Of a stretch of DNA of 64,000 bases, positions 56,458-64,000 are shown in pieces. Position 1 is the first letter of the stretch. Every line of letters begins with the position of its first letter. A program made the translations under genes and the position numbers. Under the pieces are notes generated by a model that did not search any database, was not told the origin of the DNA, and saw only the letters and a program-made list of their open reading frames with translations. The stretch is from Allium sativum (taxonomy: Eukaryota; Streptophyta; Magnoliopsida; Asparagales; Amaryllidaceae), in contig CM060915.1 in the NCBI GenBank assembly GCA_030737875.1, forward strand, positions 569,206,577 to 569,270,576, given 5' to 3'.

Positions 56458-59400
56458 TGTAATAACCCGGAAATCTGAGCCAATTTAATATTTTTATTTT
56501 GGGAATTTTAGTGAATTGTGAATATTTAAAATGATTTATTTTAACTAATAATGACGAGAAATTTATTTTGAACAGAATTAGAACGTATATATTTATATAG
56601 CTCGACGTTAGAATATAAATAATTATTTATAATTATAAAAGGAATTGAAAATGGCACGGTAGTTCGAAAATTCGATTTCAAATTTCAAATGAATGTACAG
56701 AATTCAAAATAAACCGGATTTTAGCGAAACCAAAAATATTAGAATCTATTTGAAAATATCTTTCCAACGAATCCGAAAAATTGAAATTTCATAGCGAAAA
56801 TCAAAAGTTACGTCCAGTTGAAAATCCAGACGGTTAAGAAATTCAAAAATGAAATGGCGGAGTGGTTTAGCTCTCGGTGAGAACTTCTCACTTTTAATTT
56901 ATTTTCCAGTTGAAATATATACTAGGATGCAGACGGTGCTTAGCAGTACCCGACACCCGTCGTCCACAGACCATGGATGACTTGTTTGTTTGATTGGTGT
57001 GTTGTGAAAATTGATTGTGTGATATGGATTAAATAAATATTTTATAGTGGAAAATATTTTATAGTTAAAAATATAATTTTTAACGTGATATAAAATAAAT
57101 TCATGTGTTGAATAGAATAAATATTCATGTGTGGAATAAAAATATAAATTTCTGTGTTGAATAGAATATATATTCATGTGTTGAATAAAAATATAAATTC
57201 ATGTGTTGAATAGAATATATATCCATGTGTTGAATAAAAATATAAATTCACTTGTTGAATAGAATAAATATTCATGTGTTGAATAAAAATATAAATTCAT
57301 GTGTTGAATAGAATAAATATTCATGTGTTGAATAAAAATATAAATTCATGTGTTGAATAGAATAAATATTCATGTGTTGAATAAAATATAAATTCATGTG
57401 TTGAATAGAATAAACATTCATGTGTTGAATAAAAGCCCTGTTGATTAGATTGACGCCATTTTGACGTGAACAATATTTATATCGATTTCATTCATTTTTA
57501 TAATGAATATAGAAAAGGAAGTAATTTCAAAATATAACGTTTTGAAAATATTATCATTTATAGATTAATGATATAGAATATTCAATTTTGATTAGAAATA
57601 GAATATGAAGTTGAAATCGTTTTGAAAACGAATTTAAAACAATTTATAAAATACGTTTTGAAAGGAAATCGACGAAATATATATAATGGCCTGAATAGAA
57701 CGCGCCGTGCGGCGGCAGTTCGTGAATTTCGACCATTGTCTTCGAACGAATATTAAGGGAGATCCGACCGTTGGATTCTCCTAAAACTGGAACCGTTGGG
57801 TTCGTATCGAAAAGAGATTTCTAAGGAATTTTAGAGATTTGAAATCTAACGGTTGGATTTGGAATTATGTCCAAATCAAATTTGGAAAAGGTCGCTGTAA
57901 GTGCAGTTCGATGGCCGTTGATGGAAATCGACTGTACGGGCCTTGATAAAATTATTAAAAATAGTAATAATTTGTGTAAAATCATAAGAGTGAATTGCAT
58001 AAGAGGAATATTTCTATGTTGAACTTCGTGATTTTACAGATATTGTTATGGAAATTTGAAAGATATATTTATATCATTATTTCCAATACGATATTTGTTG
58101 GTCGTAGAATTTGATATTGAATATAAGCCGATATATTTTCTATTCAGAGCCTTGTATTTAATATCAAATGGAATTTGGGTTTGTCGTGAATGGTGTATTC
58201 ATTAACACTGTTCTTAAACCCAGTTAAAGACAGGATGTGATTTCCCAAGTTAAACAATCATTAATATTGATTTTTGGGAAGATTAAAACCAAATGGAGTT
58301 TTTATGAATCTTTAGTTAGATTGAAATGATCGAGAATGGAGTATCACCAGTTTTGCTCCAAGCGATAGTTAAATCTTTAATTAGATTTGAACGTGAAATT
58401 GTAATTGAATTTACCGATAACACCATGGTGTTAGATATGAAGTATTACCAGTTTTACTTCATGGGATGAATAGATTGGGATTGGGGAATTAAAACAAATG
58501 ATTACTTCGGTAAGGTTCGTTAATCCCGACTAGTTTGGATAAACCATAATTTGGTTTGAATTGATATTCAAAAGAAGATTAAAGAATAAATTTAAAGAAT
58601 TTATCTTTGATAAAATTAATGGGAACCTTTCCCAAAGTATAAGAATATTTGAATAAGGGAATATTCTGAATTGGAATGAGGCGTATGTTGTGTTTGTGTA
58701 ACACTTGTTTATTATATACGCGAGTTATTCAGAAAGACAGGGTTTACCTCATTATGAATAACTGATTCGTCGATGTGTCGAGGATGAAGACGGTGGTCGA
58801 AGACCGGAGGTCTTCACATCGTTTGGATAATCACTGATGATCTTGATTGGGTTGTACACCCAAAAGGAGGGAATCAGTTGGTGATCGTCCAGACGTACTT
58901 GGAGATCGATGGATATGGGAGGTACAAGGTGCCTCCGGTTTCGTTCAGACCCAGAACGAACTTCTGTGTGATTGATTTCTATTAAATATATATCTATTTG
59001 GCGGCAGAGAATTTATTCTCTTGCTTAACACCCTTCTCTCAGACGTACGAGCTCAGGGGTCATACATCGATGGATATCAATTGCATAGAGTGAATTGCCG
59101 TCGTGGCATGCCTAAGTGGAAAATGATCAAGGCTTTTGTTGAAAAGCAGAGTCTTGTGGTTGATGATCAAAGCACGACCTATATGGCATAGATTTGTGTA
59201 GCATTAATTCGCGAGCCTCACACCCCGGGTGTGAACCAGAAACGGGAGAGGGCCTCAGGGAGGGCATGCGTTTCCTTCTAGCTAGGGTGGTGTTAGTGAC
59301 CTACCAGCCATGACATTTATATTATTTTCACCTGTATGGTTGTTGCTATTATGAGGCGCCTCGTATATATCGGTGACTATGTGGAGCCGGTGGAGTCATT

Positions 59401-60336
59401 TGGCTCATTTACGCCCCCAAAAGGCGGGGAAACGCAGTGTTCAGGCATTTTAATCCACATCGGTGGACCGGCCCTGACGATCCAAGGTTCGATGCGCTCT
59501 GACCCTGAGGCTCGAGCTAGAGAGTCTCAAAGCCGGGGAGGACTATCTTTTGCCTCGGTTCACAGACGGAAATCCAACTTCCAATACTTGACTTTGCGGT
59601 TTTGATTGTAGAACCTATATATGGCGACATAGTGGTATGGGGCACTTATGCTGTCTATGATTGATACTTATGATTGAAATTGTTTTGACACTATACACTT
59701 ATAGTAATAATAAAACATGAAATTTTCACGTACCAAGCATTCTTGGCTATTATAAGGTAAAAACCCTATCCTCCGGCTTGTGTTGCATTGTGTGATGGGA
59801 CCTGGGTCTTATAATAGCTTCATTGTTCTTTATTTAGAATTGCGCTGTTGTTTTATGCACTGGTATTCTTGGGAGGAAACCCGTTCCGTGTTATACGGCG
59901 TGGTCCCTTGATTTACCGAACTTTAAAATAAAGATTAATAACCGTTTTAGTTCTCACACCAATCACATGACTGACCTGGAGTTTATTGTTTTAACCTAAA
60001 CTCTGGGTGCCCTTATTTTGACACGGGCAGCTAGTAGTTTTGGTTTTGCAGATTTATATTCACAGGAACCTGGTTTACAGCTGGAATGATATCCGAAAAG
60101 CTCTGTATTCGTATATCTCTTTCAGTTGTGTATTGTATTATTTTTCCGCTGCTATGTAATTTATTGTAATCTCTGATATTTATCGAATGTATTTTATTCA
60201 TTCATACTCTGTATATTCTTGTAATCTGATGAAATTGTTGTAATATACAATGAAATGTTCTTCTGTTTGCGTTCTGATGTGGCTTGTCCTCAAAGTATCC
60301 GCTCTTTCCTTCGCGGGGAAGTTACGGGTCACTACA
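56458..60336 (+). mobile_element. GL solo LTR with a ~1.3-kb internal deletion
   Basis: Begins TGTAATAACCCGG and ends CGGGTCACTACA with perfect ATTAT duplications. Orientation is opposite to the complete element. About 1.3 kb corresponding to 9950-11290 of the young copy is missing, including the TATA-like stretch, the G-rich leader and the 23-bp array. The deletion ends next to GGTGAGAACTTCTCAC (56876). This copy may therefore lack a promoter. Confidence 0.92.
57097..57434. repeat. 49-bp minisatellite in GL solo LTR
   Basis: Unit starts at 57097, 57146, 57195, 57244, 57293, 57342 and 57390. Each 49-bp unit contains two TTCATGTGTTGAATA motifs. Confidence 0.95.
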
Positions 60337-61650
60337 ATTATTTTCTTTTTTCTTCCAATTAAGTTCTCCGTATTTGACAAGAATTTAATTATGGAGATAT
60401 ATTCCTTTTTAATAATCAACTGATTTAGTCCATTACTAATTCCCCACCTTTTATTAGTTATATTATTATTTTTAGTCTCTTATCCATTTCCCAATTTCTG
60501 TATTTATTCCATTTTAAATCTGAAAGGTGATTCCTTATAAATAGTATGAAAATTCTCAGTTTTCCCTTTTTCTACAAACTTACTGCACATAACCTTAATT
60601 ATGCCATGTCAATCTGTGTCACATTTATTTAGTAAGCCTTACCAAGTTTTCGTACTTCAGAATTTCCCTTTTACTTCAATTTTGGCGTAACACGTTTATT
60701 TAGCCTCAAATCACCAAGGTTCCCTTTTTATTATGATTACATAATATACTCATTTAGCCCCAAGTCATCGAATTTCCCTCTTCTGTTCATAATTCCAATT
60801 AATTTACGCATGACCACCATTCAATTAATTTTCGCATAACCACAATTCAATTATTTTACGCATAACTACAATTTTATTAATTTACGATTAACTACAATTC
60901 AATTATTTTTTGCATAACCATGATTCAATTTAAAACTGTAAAATCCAATGTAGAAGGAGGAAAAGGATGATAGAATATTTTTTAACATTACATGAATCAA
61001 ACGATATCATATACAATTATATGAAAAATATAATTTAAATCTACTCACCCAATCGCTCTTTAATTCTAAATCTGATTCAGATCTGACATTTTCAGTTTCT
61101 CTTATTCCTGAATCTCACACGAACGGGAAATTTAAGTAACTATAACCTAATCTACAACCTTTCATATCCAAATCATGAAATAGAAATCCTAAAACTAATA
61201 TATATATATATATATTCTGAAGAGTTTAGAGGAGAAAAGAAAATGGTAGAATTCTGATGCCCTCACAGAAAATATGAATTGGAGGCCAGGCCCTATTGGT
61301 TTATTTATAGCTGCTTAAAAGAATCACATCCATCCGATTGATAAACGTTGTTATTAAAATTTATATTTCTTAACATTTTATTATTATCCCTGTTTTTAAC
61401 ACACGTTTAAACTCATAAATAAATGTGTGCATTTATTTTTCCTTTATTTTCAAATTCCTGGGTGTTTAATTCCTCTAATCTTGTGAACGTTATTATTCTC
61501 TTAACATTTTTAATTTATTTCTTTCCATTTCATTGTCCATTAGATTCAAATTCAACGCGTATTTAATATGTATATGAATTTCTTTGAATGCTGCTTTTAA
61601 TGTTGTTCTCTGGTTTTGTGTTTTAATGTCCATCCTAATTTTAAATTTGA
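60337..61650 (-). repeat. Host sequence, probable continuation of repeat R
   Basis: T-rich sequence with short repeats 'aattcaattattttacgcataac' in degenerate form (60800-60930). On the minus strand a TATA-like GCTATAAATAAACC near 61297-61310 is followed by 'ggcctccaattcat', which would suit an LTR promoter. No gene is recognised. Confidence 0.4.
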
Positions 61651-61978
61651 ACGCTTACTATATAGGATTAATTGACACGAATAATCCATAGTTTAACATG
61701 CCTTCCAATAATAATCTCAAGTTTGGATTATTTTTAGATAATCCCAAGTTTGGGGGTCCCTTCCCATATTGATCCCAATGACTTGTTAACGTGTTTTAGC
61801 CGGTTTTAGTTTTCACGTGAATTCATTTCTTCCTATCTGTTCTTCCTCTCTGCTGCTGACTTTTCCTTTTATAGAATGAAATACGCTATTTTATAGAATC
61901 CTCGTCTCTGCCGTAATATTTTATTCATCTCTTTCATCTTCTGCTCTCGTTTTCAAATAAAAGTTAGCATTTAAACCC
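61651..61978 (+). other. Leader-like sequence upstream of coiled-coil pseudogene
   Basis: Contains 'aataatc(c/t)ca...tttgg' repeated phrases (61680-61770), reminiscent of MULE-type inverted repeat ends. A CT-rich stretch before the ATG at 61979 follows. No matching right-hand inverted repeat was found. Confidence 0.35.
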
Positions 61979-62663
61979 ATGCATTTTGATTCTATAAATG
62001 ATAATGAAGCAGTCGATTCTCTCAACAATTTGAAACATCTCACAACCAGCGAAGCGGAGAATAATTTATTACCGGAAAAGAAGAAAAATCTCATATTAAA
62101 ATCGGAAATGGAACTGTCAAAATTAGTTGCCAATCAAAAAATCAACAGGTTGAAGAGAGAATGTGTTCATCTGAAAGATTACGTGGCTCGATTAGAAGAA
62201 GATCGCGACATCTTCAGATCAAGAGAGGCGAAAGATTTGAAAAGGGCGAAAGAAATTCTAGAATATAATGAAAAAAATGAGAAATTTATTCCAGAATTTA
62301 ATGATCTTAAACGGGAATGTATGTATTTCAAAGACAAGGAATCCAGATTATAAGAAGATTGTGCTATGTATAAAAGGAGAGAGGCACAAGACGAACAGAA
62401 GGTAAAATCGATTTTGGAAAATGGAAAAGAATGTGAAGGATTTTGAAAAGCAAATTGTTGAACTCAAGGCGAAGAATTTGGACCTTAAACTGGGTCTTGA
62501 TGCTTGTATGAAAAAGTGCGAGGGGCTTGTGGAAGAAAACAGTAGGTTAAACAAAAATGGGAATGCAGGAAGTAATGGGAATAAGAGCATTGGTTTTGAA
62601 ATCTATGACGATGTAGATTTTCTGTTATGTAATGAAATTAAGGAGGGGAACAGGAGGATTTAG
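61979..62663 (+). pseudogene. Coiled-coil protein gene, broken by a stop and a frameshift
   Basis: The first frame (61979-62353, 124 codons) starts with ATG and is rich in K, E and L with heptad spacing, predicting a long coiled coil. A 52-residue repeat is visible: LKRECVHLKD at residues 58-67 and LKRECMYFKD at 110-119, each followed by a similar RL.ED and REA/KxILE pattern. A TAA at 62351-62353 interrupts the second repeat. The frame then continues for about 30 codons before a frameshift near 62410, after which the rest (62421-62663) is read in another frame (KQIVELKAKNLDLKLGL, CEGLVEENSRLNKN). I do not recognise the parent protein. It could be a captured gene fragment or retro-copy. Confidence 0.6.
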
Positions 62664-62693
62664 AGAAGAAAGCTGCAAATGCTACTCCGTTAA

Positions 62694-64000
62694 TGTAATG
62701 ACCCGTATTCTACACATCATGGGATCGTAGAATATTTAATTCTTTCCCATATGAAGTTGTATGGTCATGTAACCTTGCGAAACATCTATTAGAGTCATTT
62801 CCCATGTTCATGATTTTTGTTGATTTTTAAATGACCATTTTGCCCCTAGTTGGTACTATTTTGGCCATAACTTTTGATTGGAAATGAATTTTGACCTGAA
62901 ACCACTTCCATTAGATTCGTTTGATGGTTTCTCTTTCCGTAGAGTGGTCACATTAGCCAAACGGACTTACCGTTTGGGAGATATGGCTGAAACAAGGTTT
63001 GGAGGGTGAAAAACTGCTTAACCGGGCCAAATCGGGTGATTAGTGAGTAGGCCCATAACCCATTTCGGGATTAGGGTTATGGGAGGGCTGAAATGAGATG
63101 GAGAATCATTCCATTTCAGTTTTCTAGCCTCCACTTATTACCAAGGAACCCTAAAAATGGCCTCCAACCTCTAAATCACCTCCAAATCACCTTTAGGTTA
63201 AGGATTTGGCTTAGCAACCCCTAATCAAGAAGGATCTTCACCAAATCAACAAAGGAGCTGCTGTTTGATATTGAAATTCGCATCAAATCAGAGAATCATT
63301 TCAGATCTTAGTTTATTTTGTGGCTAAGGTGAGTGATTTGCTTAGTTTTGCACTAATTATGGCTAATTAGGGGTGATTAGTGTTAATTAGCGAATTTAGA
63401 CATGATAAAATTCTGGAAAAATGTTTATAAAACTCGGAATGATGTTTTAGACCTCTGGTATGAATTTGGGTTAATTCGGTTAAGATTTGCTAATCCTATC
63501 ATCAGTTTCACCTAAACATGCTTAAGGGGAAATATGGGATTTTGGGTATGTTTGATCCATTTTTACCTATCATATTGATGTTTTGATGTATGTGGTTGAT
63601 TATGCATGTTGCTATGACTGTATGAAATGCTTTGTGACTGTTTAGAATAGTTAGAATGGTCGAAAACGCCGTCGAGGGGCGTAAACAGCTCGCTGGACAA
63701 GGTGCAGGGGTTCGGATCGCATAGGGGGTTGAGGGACGATCGGATCGCCCTATGGGATCGTGGGGGCATCCCCACGAGTCGAGTCACCTCCTCCGAACCG
63801 AACCGTCTGTGCAAGGCCCACGAAGCGAATCGATGCAGCGTCGTGCCAAACTGAAGTACTCCGATCCGGATCGCGAATAAGCATTACGACCCGATCCGTC
63901 CATGAAGGGTGAGCACGATCCGTTGACCTGGAGAAGGGCGTCCGATCCGAACCGCTTGAAGAACCACGATCCGATCCGTATGGGGTGTCCCGATCCGAAC
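62694..64000 (+). mobile_element. Probable 5' part of another gypsy-type LTR, cut by window end
   Basis: TGTAATGACCCG is a typical LTR start in this genome. What follows resembles Tekay/Del LTR texture (promoter-like region, 'aaccctaaa', then GC-rich end). The other end, primer site and duplication are outside the window, so this is tentative. Confidence 0.4.
63700..64000. repeat. GATCCG-rich, CpG-rich segment
   Basis: About a dozen GATCCG/CGGATC occurrences in 300 bases, with several CCGATCCG doublets, in a block markedly richer in GC than its surroundings. Confidence 0.7.

Overview
This window is plant nuclear DNA, most likely from a eudicot, and almost all of it is repeats. The evidence is AT-rich sequence, chromodomain-bearing Ty3/gypsy and Athila-type retroelements with tRNA primer sites, a CACTA DNA transposon with a 3-bp target duplication, and many solo LTRs. 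I see no rRNA, bacterial-style operon or CRISPR array, and no intact host gene. All coding sequence I can support belongs to transposons or is a broken fragment.

Layout. (1) 1-3536 is the end of a giant LTR, called family GL here, cut by the window edge. (2) 3537-5619 and 18701-19481 are older host sequence, including an old repeat called R here. (3) 5620-18695 is a complete GL retrotransposon on the minus strand, flanked by a perfect CACAT duplication. Its two LTRs are about 6.0 kb each and nearly identical, but only 1.03 kb of non-coding DNA lies between them. (4) 19487-29398 is a GL solo LTR (duplication CCCTA), split by a solo LTR of a Tekay/Del-like gypsy family at 23600-26743. (5) 29866-53119 is a three-level nest. 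An Athila-like element with gag and protease but no reverse transcriptase has its right LTR split by a CACTA transposon (37223-51992, duplication TAT). That transposon contains a degenerate full-length Tekay/Del-like retrotransposon (38539-50007). (6) 53120-56457 and 60337-61650 are old host sequence, including an inverted copy of R, split by a third GL solo LTR (56458-60336, duplication ATTAT). (7) 61979-62663 is a broken coiled-coil gene. (8) From about 62694 to the end is what looks like the start of another LTR.

How the parts relate. The GL elements encode nothing. They keep a Met-tRNA primer site, a polypurine tract and a box just before the LTR (ATTTCGGGGACGAAA) that also occurs at the same place in the Tekay/Del-like element. 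The simplest inference is that GL is a non-autonomous derivative copied by Tekay/Del-type enzymes. The nesting gives a relative order: Athila-like first, then CACTA, then Tekay-like. The complete GL element is the youngest insertion by LTR identity (about two dozen substitutions noticed by eye in 6 kb).

The most notable observations are the GL architecture, conserved small palindromes and expanding minisatellites inside GL LTRs, a paired E2F-like palindrome upstream of the TATA box in all three Tekay-like LTRs, and a strong microRNA-like foldback plus a GRF zinc-finger gene fragment inside the CACTA element.
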